Positions 16,577-24,347 of a stretch of 64,000 nt of DNA are shown here, in pieces (within the stretch, counting starts at the first letter, position 1; every line of letters starts with the position of its first letter). The position numbers were made by a program, and so were the translations under genes. Source of the DNA: Jiangella alba (GTDB taxonomy: Bacteria; Actinomycetota; Actinomycetes; Jiangellales; Jiangellaceae); NCBI RefSeq assembly GCF_900106035.1, contig NZ_FNUC01000003.1, positions 2,907,501-2,971,500 on the forward strand. Reading direction: 5' to 3'. Below the pieces are notes generated by a model. That model worked only from the letters and a program-made list of their open reading frames with translations. It had not been told where the DNA came from and searched no databases.

Positions 16577-17578
16577 ATGCCCGCGCGAGATCTGCACGAC
16601 TCCGCCGTCGTGATCGACGGCACCTGTCCCGGCTACTACTGGATGCAGAACGTCGACGACTGGCGCAAGGGCGGCACGACCTGCTGCGTCGTCACCGCCG
16701 TCGCGTTCGAGGACGTCCGGCAGGCGGCCACCGCGATCGCCGGGCTGTTCCGGTTCGTCCGCGAGCGGCCGGACGACCTCGTGCTGGCCACCACCGCCGC
16801 GGACATCCGTGCGGCCAAGGCGGCCGGGAAGCTGGCCGTCGTCCTGCAGTTCCAGGGCACCGCCGCGCTCGGCTACGAGCTCGACCTCGTCGAGTACTAC
16901 TGGCGCCTCGGCGTGCGGGTCGTGCAGCTGACCTACAACCAGCGCGGCCCGGTCGGCGACGGCTGCGAAGAGCCGTCCGACGCCGGGCTGAGCGCGTTCG
17001 GCCACCGCGTCGTCGGCGAGCTGAACCGCCTCGGCATGCTGGTCGACGTCTCGCACACCGGCGAGCGGACCAGCCTCGACGCGGTCGCGGCGTCGTCGGC
17101 GCCGGTGGTGGCGTCGCACTCGAACCCGGCCGCGCTGCACGCCAGCGCCCGCAACGTCTCCGACGAGCTGATCCGGGCGCTGGCCGGCACCGGCGGGCTG
17201 GTCGGCATCAACGGGTTCTCGGCGTTCCTCGGCGGCGACCGGCCCGGCCTGGACCGCTTCGTCGACCACATCGCCCACGTGGCCGGCCTCGTCGGCATCG
17301 AGCACGTCGCGCTCGGCCTCGACTACACCGTCCGCGACGCGCCGCGCGAGCTGTACGACCAGTACGTCCGCGACGGCATCTGGTCGGCGGCCACCTATCC
17401 CCCGCCGCCGTGGTCGTTCCCCGGCGGGCTGGACACCGCCGCGGAGTTCCCCCAGCTCACCGACCGGCTGCTGGAGCGCGGCTTCGGCGAGACCGACGTC
17501 CGGGCGGTGCTCGGCGAGAACTGGCTGCGCGTGTTCGACGCGGTCTGGAGTTCCGGAACCACACAGGAGGCACGATGA
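16577..17578 (+). CDS. M19 (renal dipeptidase)-family protein with altered metal site
   Basis: A 333-residue TIM-barrel protein of peptidase family M19, which cleaves dipeptides, often with a D-residue, using two zinc ions. It retains VDVSH160T, ASH181SN, the ARNVSDE arginine block and LGLDYT. The first zinc motif, normally DGHxD, reads I-D-G-T16-C-P18, and the bridging Glu (normally EG) is Q93-G. Three of five canonical metal ligands are therefore absent. ATG at 16577 has GGAGG five bases upstream. The stop overlaps the next gene (ATGA). It may be a variant hydrolase using one metal or a non-catalytic member; family assignment itself is firm. Confidence 0.85.
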   Translation: MPARDLHDSAVVIDGTCPGYYWMQNVDDWRKGGTTCCVVTAVAFEDVRQAATAIAGLFRFVRERPDDLVLATTAADIRAAKAAGKLAVVLQFQGTAALGYELDLVEYYWRLGVRVVQLTYNQRGPVGDGCEEPSDAGLSAFGHRVVGELNRLGMLVDVSHTGERTSLDAVAASSAPVVASHSNPAALHASARNVSDELIRALAGTGGLVGINGFSAFLGGDRPGLDRFVDHIAHVAGLVGIEHVALGLDYTVRDAPRELYDQYVRDGIWSAATYPPPPWSFPGGLDTAAEFPQLTDRLLERGFGETDVRAVLGENWLRVFDAVWSSGTTQEAR

Positions 17579-18462
17579 CCCCCGTCATGGACGACATCGC
17601 CGCGGCCCTGCGGCGGGCCGGCACCGACGCCGCGCTGCACGTGCGGCCGGTCGACGGTCCGGGCGAGGTGGCGCTGAACCCCGACGCCGTCAGCGTCGCC
17701 GCGTCCACCTACAAGATCGCCGTGCTGCTGGAACTGGCCTGCCAGGCCGCCGAGGGCACGCTGTCGCTGACCGCGCGGCAGCGGGTGCCGGCCGGACGGC
17801 GCAGCCTCGGCCCGACCGGCATCTCGGCCATGCTCGACGACGTCGACCTCTCGCTGCGCGACCTCGCGCTGCTGATGATGCAGGTCAGCGACAACACCGC
17901 CACCGACGTCGTGCAGGAGGTCGTGGGCACCGACCGCATCACGGCGCGGCTGAAGGGGCTCGGCCTGGCGAACACCTCGTTCCCGCACGACTGCGCGAAG
18001 CTGGTCGGCGACGTCCTCGACGAGTTCGGCGGCTACCCGCACGAGATGGACCGCCCGCGGCTGCGCGCCGCCGTCGCCGCCAGCCCGTCCATCGCCGGCA
18101 CCGTCGGCAACACCACCACGCCGCGCGACATGACGACGCTGGTCAGCGCGATCTGGCGGGACGAAGCCGGCCCGGCCGAGGCGTGCGAAGAGGTGCGCCG
18201 CATCATGGCGCAGCAGTACGCGCCGCACCGGCTGTCCACCGCCTACCGCGACGGCCCGGCCATCGCCGGCAAGACCGGCACCTTCCACGGCGGCATCCGC
18301 AACGAGGTCGGCGTCGTCGACTTCGGCGGCGGCGACCGGTACGCCGTCGCCGTCTACCTGCGCCAGCACGAGTACGACCTGCGCGACGGCGCCGCCGACG
18401 CCGTCATCGGCGAGGTGGCCCGGCTGGCCGTCGACCACCTGCGGGCGGGTGGGGCGGCATGA
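17575..18462 (+). CDS. Serine hydrolase of the class A beta-lactamase/PBP-like fold
   Basis: A 295-residue protein with the three active-site signatures of the serine beta-lactamase superfamily: S44-T-Y-K47, S105-D-N107 and K233-T-G235. There is no signal peptide, so it is probably cytoplasmic and not an antibiotic-resistance enzyme; intracellular peptidase, amidase or esterase activity on the imported substrate is more likely (inference). AGGAGG lies four bases before the ATG, which overlaps the M19 stop. Confidence 0.87.
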   Translation: MTPVMDDIAAALRRAGTDAALHVRPVDGPGEVALNPDAVSVAASTYKIAVLLELACQAAEGTLSLTARQRVPAGRRSLGPTGISAMLDDVDLSLRDLALLMMQVSDNTATDVVQEVVGTDRITARLKGLGLANTSFPHDCAKLVGDVLDEFGGYPHEMDRPRLRAAVAASPSIAGTVGNTTTPRDMTTLVSAIWRDEAGPAEACEEVRRIMAQQYAPHRLSTAYRDGPAIAGKTGTFHGGIRNEVGVVDFGGGDRYAVAVYLRQHEYDLRDGAADAVIGEVARLAVDHLRAGGAA

Positions 18463-19223
18463 GCGTGCTGCGGCTGTCCGACGTGTCCTGGGCCGCGATG
18501 CGGGCCGCCCTCGACGCCGGGCGGCGGACCGCGGTGTTCGCCGTCGGCTCGACCGAGCAGCACGGCCCGCACCTGCCGCTGCGCACCGACGCGCTGCTCG
18601 GCGACGCGCTGGTGACCCGGCTCGCGCCGCGCCTCGGCGAGGTCGTCGTCGGCCCGACGGTCCCGTTCGGCGTCGCCACCCACCACATGGCCTTTCCCGG
18701 CACGATCACGCTGGACACCGAGACGTTCCAGGCCGTCGTGCTGCAGTACGTGCGCAGCCTGGCCAGCCACGGCTTCGAGACCGTGCTGGTGGTGCCGAGC
18801 CACGGCGGCAACTTCGGGCCGCTCGCGCAGCTGCTGGAGTCGACCGGCGGGGAGGTCGGAGGCGCGCGGTTCGTCCCGTACACCGACCTCGCCGCGTTCG
18901 TCGCCGTGCTCGAGCGGGTCGGCCGCGACGACGGCATCCCGCCCGAGGTCAGCGGGTCGCACGCGGGCGAGGCCGAGACGTCGATCGTGCTGGCCGAGCG
19001 GCCCGACCTGGTCGACATGAGCGCCGCCGTCCGCGGCTTCGACGGCGTCTTCGACGACGAGGTCGCCCAGCGGATCTTCACCGGCGGCACCGCGGCGCTG
19101 TCCGCCAACGGCGTCCTCGGCGACGCCCGCCCGGCCGACGCGGCCCGCGGCGCCCGCTACCTCGAGGCGCTGACGGACCTGCTGGCCGGATTCTTCGCCC
19201 CCGTGCTGGAGGGCCGGCCGTGA
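18459..19223 (+). CDS. Creatininase-family amidohydrolase
   Basis: A 254-residue enzyme of the creatininase/creatinine amidohydrolase family, which opens cyclic amides. Metal ligands are visible: GSTE33QH35GPHLPLRTD44, PSH115GGN and SHAGEAE173TS. ATG overlaps the previous stop, and the stop overlaps the next GTG. Next to a sarcosine-oxidase-like gene it recalls the creatinine-to-sarcosine pathway, but creatinase (an M24-type hydrolase) is absent, so another cyclic or formyl-amide substrate is possible. The family also includes formamide hydrolases of cofactor and riboflavin pathways. Confidence 0.88.
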   Translation: MSVLRLSDVSWAAMRAALDAGRRTAVFAVGSTEQHGPHLPLRTDALLGDALVTRLAPRLGEVVVGPTVPFGVATHHMAFPGTITLDTETFQAVVLQYVRSLASHGFETVLVVPSHGGNFGPLAQLLESTGGEVGGARFVPYTDLAAFVAVLERVGRDDGIPPEVSGSHAGEAETSIVLAERPDLVDMSAAVRGFDGVFDDEVAQRIFTGGTAALSANGVLGDARPADAARGARYLEALTDLLAGFFAPVLEGRP

Positions 19224-20407
19224 AGACGACCTACGACCACATCGTCATCGGCGCCGGTGCGCTGGGCTCGGCCGCCGCGTACCGGCTGGCGGCGGCCGGG
19301 CACACCGACGTGCTGGTGCTGGAGCAGTACGAGCTGGGGCACACCCGCGGCGCGTCGGAAGACCACTCGCGGATCATCCGGCACACCTACCACTCGCCCG
19401 TCTACACGGCGCTCACCCCGGCCGCGTACGCCGCGTGGGACGAGGTCGAGGACGAGACCGGCCTGCGGCTGGTGTTCAAGGTGGGCGGCCTGGACCTCGC
19501 CGTCGCCGGGACTCCCGGCGCGCGCGAGCTGGACACCTACCGGGCGTCGCTGGCGCCGCTCGCCGCCCAGGGCGTCACGTGGGAGGACCTCGACGCCGCC
19601 GAGATCCGGTCGCGGTGGCCGCAGTGGCGCATCGGCGACGACGTCGTCGGGCTGTTCCAGGCCGACGGCGGCATCCTGGACGTCCGCCGGGCCACCGCCG
19701 CGCACATCGCGCTGGCCCGCGCCCGCGGCGTCGAGTTCGCCCCCGGCACCGCGGTGCTCGGCCTGTCGTCGTCGCCCACGCAGGTCACCGTCACGACCAG
19801 CCGCGGCTCGTTCACGGCGGGGTCGGTCGTGCTCTGCGCCGCGTCGTGGACGCCCGCCCTGCTGCCGAGCCTGGGCGTCGACTGGCCGATCACGCTGAGC
19901 CAGGAGCAGGTCAGCTACTTCGCGACGCCGAACCTGCGCGACTTCGCCCCGGACCGGTTCCCGATGTGGATCTGGCACGGCGACTCGTTCTTCTACGGCT
20001 TCCCGGTCTACGGCGAGGTCGCGGTGAAGGCGGCCCGCGACATGGCCGGCCGGTTCGTCACCCAGGAGACGCGTTCGGAGCTGCCCGATCCCGCCGAGAC
20101 CGAGCGGGTGGCGGCGTTCCTGCGCGACCAGCTGCCCGGCGCCGTGGGCCCGGAACTGGTCAGCAAGACCTGCGTCTACGACATGCCGCCGGACCGCGAG
20201 TTCATCCTCGACCACGTGCCCGGCCACCCCCGCATCGTCGCCGCCGTCGGCGGCGGGCACGCGGCCAAGTTCGCCTCGCTGCTCGGCGAGATCCTGGCGT
20301 CGCTGGCCGTGGACGGCACGAGCCCGCACCCGATCGACGCGTTCCGCGCCGACCGGCCCGCCCTCACCGACCCCGCCTTCGTGCCGTCGTTCCGGCTGTC
20401 GTCGTGA
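19220..20407 (+). CDS. FAD-dependent oxidase, sarcosine oxidase/N-methyl amino-acid oxidase family
   Basis: A 395-residue flavoenzyme. The FAD-binding GAGALG is at 11-16. The motif SKTC318VYDMPPD near the C-terminus matches the cysteine that covalently holds FAD in monomeric sarcosine oxidase and N-methyltryptophan oxidase, and GGGHAAKFASLLGE matches the C-terminal FAD contact. These enzymes oxidatively demethylate N-methyl amino acids to formaldehyde, hydrogen peroxide and the free amine. GTG start at 19220 overlaps the creatininase stop. Confidence 0.9.
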   Translation: MKTTYDHIVIGAGALGSAAAYRLAAAGHTDVLVLEQYELGHTRGASEDHSRIIRHTYHSPVYTALTPAAYAAWDEVEDETGLRLVFKVGGLDLAVAGTPGARELDTYRASLAPLAAQGVTWEDLDAAEIRSRWPQWRIGDDVVGLFQADGGILDVRRATAAHIALARARGVEFAPGTAVLGLSSSPTQVTVTTSRGSFTAGSVVLCAASWTPALLPSLGVDWPITLSQEQVSYFATPNLRDFAPDRFPMWIWHGDSFFYGFPVYGEVAVKAARDMAGRFVTQETRSELPDPAETERVAAFLRDQLPGAVGPELVSKTCVYDMPPDREFILDHVPGHPRIVAAVGGGHAAKFASLLGEILASLAVDGTSPHPIDAFRADRPALTDPAFVPSFRLSS

Positions 20408-20862
20408 CCGGCCACTACGCGGAGCTGGTGCGGTGGGCGCACGACGGCGAGGTGTTCGGCGCGGCGTTCCTGCGGGCGCTGGCCGGTGGGTCCGCCCACG
20501 CGGAGCACCGTCGGCAGCTGGCGGCGCTGCTGGAGCTCGAGGAGCGGACGCTGGCCCTGCTCGCGCCCGTCGTCGCCGCCGAGCTGGGCGCCGTCGACGA
20601 CACCGCGGCCCGGTCCCGGGCGGCGGCCTACGCGGCCCGGGTCGCGGCCGCGCCCTGGGACGCGTTCCTCACCGACCTCGCCGACGGCGCCGAGCGGGCG
20701 ATGCCGCGCTTCGCCGAGCTGGTCGCGGCCGCGCCCCCGGAGCAGCGCGACCGGTTCGAGCGGCTGGCCGAGCACGAGCGGGTGGTCGGCGAGTTCGCCC
20801 GCCTGTCGCTCTCCGGCGACATCCCCTCCGCCCTCGCCGTCGTCGACGCGCACCTGCGCTGA
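20404..20862 (+). CDS. Small helical protein of unknown function
   Basis: A 152-residue, Ala/Glu/Arg-rich, probably all-helical protein starting at GTG 20404, which overlaps the oxidase stop by 4 bp. I do not recognise the family. No membrane segment, signal or metal motif is evident. Translational coupling and position as last gene of the operon argue that it is real. A terminator-like hairpin follows 13 bp after its stop. Confidence 0.65.
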   Translation: MTGHYAELVRWAHDGEVFGAAFLRALAGGSAHAEHRRQLAALLELEERTLALLAPVVAAELGAVDDTAARSRAAAYAARVAAAPWDAFLTDLADGAERAMPRFAELVAAAPPEQRDRFERLAEHERVVGEFARLSLSGDIPSALAVVDAHLR

Positions 20863-20875
20863 GCCAGCCGCGACT

Positions 20876-20929
20876 GTGATGGTTGGCGGTTTGCTGGCCC
20901 CCTGGCACCACCAAACCGCCAGCCATCAC
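20876..20929. terminator. Bidirectional terminator hairpin
   Basis: An 18-bp stem (GTGATGGTTGGCGGTTTG, 20876-20893, against 20912-20929) with a single T/C mismatch and an 18-nt loop. It lies between the catabolic operon and the convergent sigma-factor gene. Confidence 0.65.
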
Positions 20930-20985
20930 GCCGGCCGGCCGAGCTGCGCTGGACCGGCTTCCGCGGCGCCGCGCGGCCCTGAGTG

Positions 20986-21903
20986 TCAGCCGCGACGGGC
21001 CTGGCGCAGCTCGTGCGCGACGGCCCACGCGTCGGACAGCGGGCCGAGGTGGCCGAGCTTGTCGGGGTTGACGACGGAGCGGATGGCCTGGATGCGGCCG
21101 TCCAGCACGTCCAGCGACATCGTGGCGATCAGCGCGCCGTCGCGGTCCTCGACGACGGCGCCCGGCTGGCCGTTCAGCGTGCGCGGGCGCAGCTTCGCGC
21201 CCACGGTGTCGAGCAGCGGGAGGATCGACGTGACCAGGCGGGCGACGTTGTCGGCGCCGAACACGCCCTTCGCCAGCGCGGGCGCCTTGCCGCCGCCGTC
21301 GCCGACCATCTGCACGTCGGCCGCGAGCAGCTCGCGCAGGCCGTCGACGTCGCCGTCGCGGACCGCGTCGAAGAACCGGGCCGCCAGCTCGTCGCGTTCC
21401 TGCTGGTCGGCCGCGAACCGGGGCCGGCCGTCGTCCATGTGGCGGCGGGCCCGGACGGCGAGCTGGCGGCAGGCGGTCTCGGACCGGTCGACGGCCGCCG
21501 CGATCTCCGGGAAGCCGAAGCCGAACACGTCGCGCAGCACGAACACCGCCCGTTCCAGCGGGCTGAGCCGCTCGAGCAGCAGCAGCGCGGCCATCGACAC
21601 GGAGTCGGCCAGCTCGGCGGAGCGGGCCGGGTCTTCGTACGGGTCGGTGGCCAGCGGCTCGGGCAGCCACGGGCCGACGTACTCCTCGCGCCGCACCCGG
21701 GCCGAGCGCAGCACGTCGATCGACACCCGGGTGACGACGGCGGAGAGGTACGCCTTCACCGACTTGGGCTGGGTGGTGGACGTCTGGTAGCGCAGCCACG
21801 TCTCCTGGACGGCGTCCTCGGCCTCGCTCACGCTGCCCAGCAGCCGGTACGCGATGGAGAACAGCAGCGGCCGCAGGTCCTCGAACTCCTCGGCCGGGGT
21901 CAT
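20986..21903 (-). CDS. ECF sigma factor of group ECF41
   Basis: A 305-residue extracytoplasmic-function sigma factor. Sigma-2 and sigma-4 domains occupy about 1-170, followed by a SnoaL-like C-terminal extension. All three ECF41 hallmark motifs are visible: WLPEP (79-83), DGGGK (202-206; usually DGGGR) and NPDKL (279-283). In this group the extension replaces a separate anti-sigma factor and tunes activity. ATG at 21903 overlaps the stop of the upstream epimerase gene by 4 bp; longer frames toward 22104 are shadows. Pairing with an epimerase, oxidoreductase or carboxymuconolactone decarboxylase gene is the rule for ECF41. Confidence 0.93.
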   Translation of the reverse strand: MTPAEEFEDLRPLLFSIAYRLLGSVSEAEDAVQETWLRYQTSTTQPKSVKAYLSAVVTRVSIDVLRSARVRREEYVGPWLPEPLATDPYEDPARSAELADSVSMAALLLLERLSPLERAVFVLRDVFGFGFPEIAAAVDRSETACRQLAVRARRHMDDGRPRFAADQQERDELAARFFDAVRDGDVDGLRELLAADVQMVGDGGGKAPALAKGVFGADNVARLVTSILPLLDTVGAKLRPRTLNGQPGAVVEDRDGALIATMSLDVLDGRIQAIRSVVNPDKLGHLGPLSDAWAVAHELRQARRG

Positions 21904-22835
21904 GCCGCTTCCGCCTTGAAGCCGGCGCGCCAGCTGGGGTACCGCAGCTGCCAGCCGAGATCCCGCTTGGCCTTCGCGTTGGAGAACGGCCGCGCCTGTG
22001 TCATGGCCGCCACCCCCATCTCGCCGGCGAGCGGCCGGACCAGCCAGGCCGGGACCCGCAGCGGCCGCTTCGCCCCGACGCACGCGGCGAGGTACGGCAG
22101 CCACTCGCGGACGGGGGCCGGTTCGTCGTCGACGATGTTGTACACGCCGGTCGCGCGTTGCTCCACAGCCAGCACGGTAGCGCTCGCCGCGTCGTCGATG
22201 TGCACCAAGGAGAAATAGCCCGCGCCGCCGCCGATGACCGGCATCCGCCGTTTGCGGACGAGATCGATCTGGTCCTCGATGCCGCCGCCGGGGCCGTAGA
22301 AGACGCCGTAGCGCAGCGCAGCGCCGCCGGCCTTCCCGACCGCGTCCTCGACGTAGCGCAGCGGCCGGGCGATGACCCGCAGCTTCGCCGGCAGCTGCTC
22401 CGGCGGCAGCGGCTCGTCCTCGGTGATCGGGCCGGCCTCGCGCTGCGCCGGCCAGGTGGCCAGGCTCTGCGCGACGACGTGGGTGACGCCGGTCGCCGCG
22501 GCGGCGGCCAGCAGGTGGTCGGTGCCGTCGGTGCGCAGCCGGTTGGTGACGGCGCCGAACTTCTCCGGGTGCCGGTAGTCGGGCTTGCCGATGTAGTCGG
22601 GCGCCAGCGCGGTCATCTGGTGCACGATCGTGTCGGGCCGGGCGTGCGCCACCGCCTCGCCGACGGAGGCCGCGTCCAGCCCGTCCATCAGCACGCCCTC
22701 GGCGCCCAGCCGCTCCAGCAGGCCGAGCCGTTCCGGGCTCGTCGTCGTCGCCGTCACCTGGTGGCCCCGGGCCACCAGCTGCGGCACCAGGCGCCGCCCG
22801 ATGGCTCCGGTCCCGCCCGCCACGAACACCCGCAT
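21900..22835 (-). CDS. NAD-dependent epimerase/dehydratase, ECF41 partner
   Basis: A 311-residue short-chain-type Rossmann protein with the N-terminal GGTGAIGRRL nucleotide motif. The usual YxxxK is not obvious; an arginine/alanine-rich helix follows ITEDEPLPP, so catalysis may be unusual. It lies directly upstream of, and is translationally coupled to, the ECF41 sigma gene, the conserved arrangement in which this type of gene is the sigma factor's own target. An ECF41-type promoter is found about 40 bp upstream of its ATG. Confidence 0.88.
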   Translation of the reverse strand: MRVFVAGGTGAIGRRLVPQLVARGHQVTATTTSPERLGLLERLGAEGVLMDGLDAASVGEAVAHARPDTIVHQMTALAPDYIGKPDYRHPEKFGAVTNRLRTDGTDHLLAAAAATGVTHVVAQSLATWPAQREAGPITEDEPLPPEQLPAKLRVIARPLRYVEDAVGKAGGAALRYGVFYGPGGGIEDQIDLVRKRRMPVIGGGAGYFSLVHIDDAASATVLAVEQRATGVYNIVDDEPAPVREWLPYLAACVGAKRPLRVPAWLVRPLAGEMGVAAMTQARPFSNAKAKRDLGWQLRYPSWRAGFKAEAA

Positions 22836-22859
22836 CGCGTCACGCTCCTCGTCCGGTCG

Positions 22860-24347
22860 TCACTCCCGTTCCCGAGACGAGACAGCGCGGCGTGCCGTGA
22901 CATGGGCGACTGCGGCGGCCACCAGCGGCAGCGCGACCAGCAGCAACACCGGCCAGTCGCCGGTGCGGGCGTACGGGGTCAGGCCGGTGCGCAGCGGCAC
23001 CTCCTGCTCGAGCAGTTCCTGCGTGCCCAGCCCGCTGAGCTGCGTCACCGACCCGTCGGGCAGGACGATGGCGGAGTAGCCGGTCGGCGCGGCCTGCAGG
23101 ACGGTGCGGCCGAACTCGCGGGCGCGCAGCCGCGACGCCGCCACCTCGATGGCCGGCACCTCCTCGCCGACGTACGACGACGCGTTGGTGGGCGCGAGCA
23201 CCAGCTGGCCGCCGTCGCGGACGCCGTCGGCGACGCGGTCGGCGAAGAACACCTCGTAGGAGATGACGATGGCCAGCGGCCGGCCGGCCGCCTGGACGAC
23301 GGCGTCGGTCGTGCCGACGATCGCGTCGCGCGGGACGAACCGGGTGTCGTCGCTGAGCCGCTCGAACAGGCCGCGCAGCGGGATGTACTCGCCGAACGGG
23401 ACGCGGTGCCGCTTCTCGTACCGGTCGACGATGTGGCCGTCGGGTCCCCAGACGACGGAGGCGTTGCGGAACCCGTCGCCCTCGCGTTCGGTGAGGCCGA
23501 CGACCAGCGTGGTGCGCAGCCGCCGGGCCTGCTCGGCGAACGCCTCGTCCAGCGCGGTGCCGGCGACCGGGCCGTCGACGTCGGCGACGTTCTCGGGCAG
23601 GAGGACGACGTCCGGCTCGCCCTGCACCTGCCGCAGCGCGTCGAGGTGGCGGTTGGTGGCGTCCATCGAGTCGACGAAGATCGCCCGCAGGCCGCGTGGC
23701 CCGCCGCCCTGCACGATCACCGCGTCCAGGCTGCCCGCGCCCTGGGTGGCGGCGGCGCCGCCGAGCGCGAGCGGCAGCCCGGCGGCGACGACGGCGGTGG
23801 CGGCGGCCACGACGCGGGTGCGGTTCGGGCCCGCGACGACCGCGGCCAGCGCCCCGCCGGTGAGCGCCGCGAGCGCCGTCACGAACAGCGCGCCGCCCAG
23901 CGGCGCGACCGCCAGGAACGGGCTGTCGGCCAGGCTCAGCCCGAACGCCGGCAGCGGGAACCCGCCGAACGGGAAGCGGTACTGCACGGCCTCCAGCGCC
24001 ACCAGCGCGGCCGGGGCGACCAGCCACCAGCCGGGCCACCGTCCGGCCGAACGGCCCGGCGACACCACCGCGACCAGCGTCAGCAGCGCCGTCTCGAGCA
24101 CGGCGACAGCGACGTAGCCTGCCGAGTTGAAGTCGATCAGCCAGCGCAGCGCGACGACGTAGTGCACCGCGCCGCACAGCGCGCCCAGCCAGAGCCGGTC
24201 GCGCAGCGAGCGCCCGGCCAGCGCCAGCACGAACCCGGCCACGCCGAGCGGGAACAGCGGCCACCAGTCGCGCGGCGGCAGCGCCAGCCACCACAGCAGC
24301 GCGACGGCCACCATCAGCCCGGCGCTGACCGCGCGCCGCTGGATCAC
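22860..24347 (-). CDS. lnt: Apolipoprotein N-acyltransferase homologue with Ser in place of catalytic Cys
   Basis: A 495-residue membrane protein with about six to seven N-terminal membrane segments (1-200), a nitrilase-like domain (about 205-450) and a final membrane segment. Lnt adds the third acyl chain to lipoproteins. Two of the three catalytic residues are visible: E252 in LLPENVADVDGP and K312 in YEKRHRVPFGEY. The third, normally Cys in a C-Y-E-hydrophobic motif, is S363 in VISYEVFF. GTG at 24347 overlaps the M56 stop (GTGA); a second GTG is one codon upstream. A Cys-to-Ser Lnt homologue of doubtful activity is, as far as I recall, also known in mycobacteria, so this may be a non-acylating or sensory paralogue. 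Confidence 0.87.
   Translation of the reverse strand: MIQRRAVSAGLMVAVALLWWLALPPRDWWPLFPLGVAGFVLALAGRSLRDRLWLGALCGAVHYVVALRWLIDFNSAGYVAVAVLETALLTLVAVVSPGRSAGRWPGWWLVAPAALVALEAVQYRFPFGGFPLPAFGLSLADSPFLAVAPLGGALFVTALAALTGGALAAVVAGPNRTRVVAAATAVVAAGLPLALGGAAATQGAGSLDAVIVQGGGPRGLRAIFVDSMDATNRHLDALRQVQGEPDVVLLPENVADVDGPVAGTALDEAFAEQARRLRTTLVVGLTEREGDGFRNASVVWGPDGHIVDRYEKRHRVPFGEYIPLRGLFERLSDDTRFVPRDAIVGTTDAVVQAAGRPLAIVISYEVFFADRVADGVRDGGQLVLAPTNASSYVGEEVPAIEVAASRLRAREFGRTVLQAAPTGYSAIVLPDGSVTQLSGLGTQELLEQEVPLRTGLTPYARTGDWPVLLLVALPLVAAAVAHVTARRAVSSRERE
22876..22902 (-). promoter_or_regulatory. Predicted ECF41 promoter
   Basis: Reading leftward: TGTCACG (22902-22896), 16-bp spacer, CGTC (22879-22876). 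This fits the reported ECF41 target consensus of TGTCACA with CGTC. It lies about 40 bp before the epimerase ATG and inside the 3' end of the lnt-like gene, so the sigma factor would drive its own operon from within the neighbouring coding sequence. Confidence 0.7.

Noticed and set aside
17575-18462. Antibiotic-resistance beta-lactamase
   Set aside because: The active-site motifs fit the superfamily, but there is no signal peptide and the gene is inside a catabolic operon.
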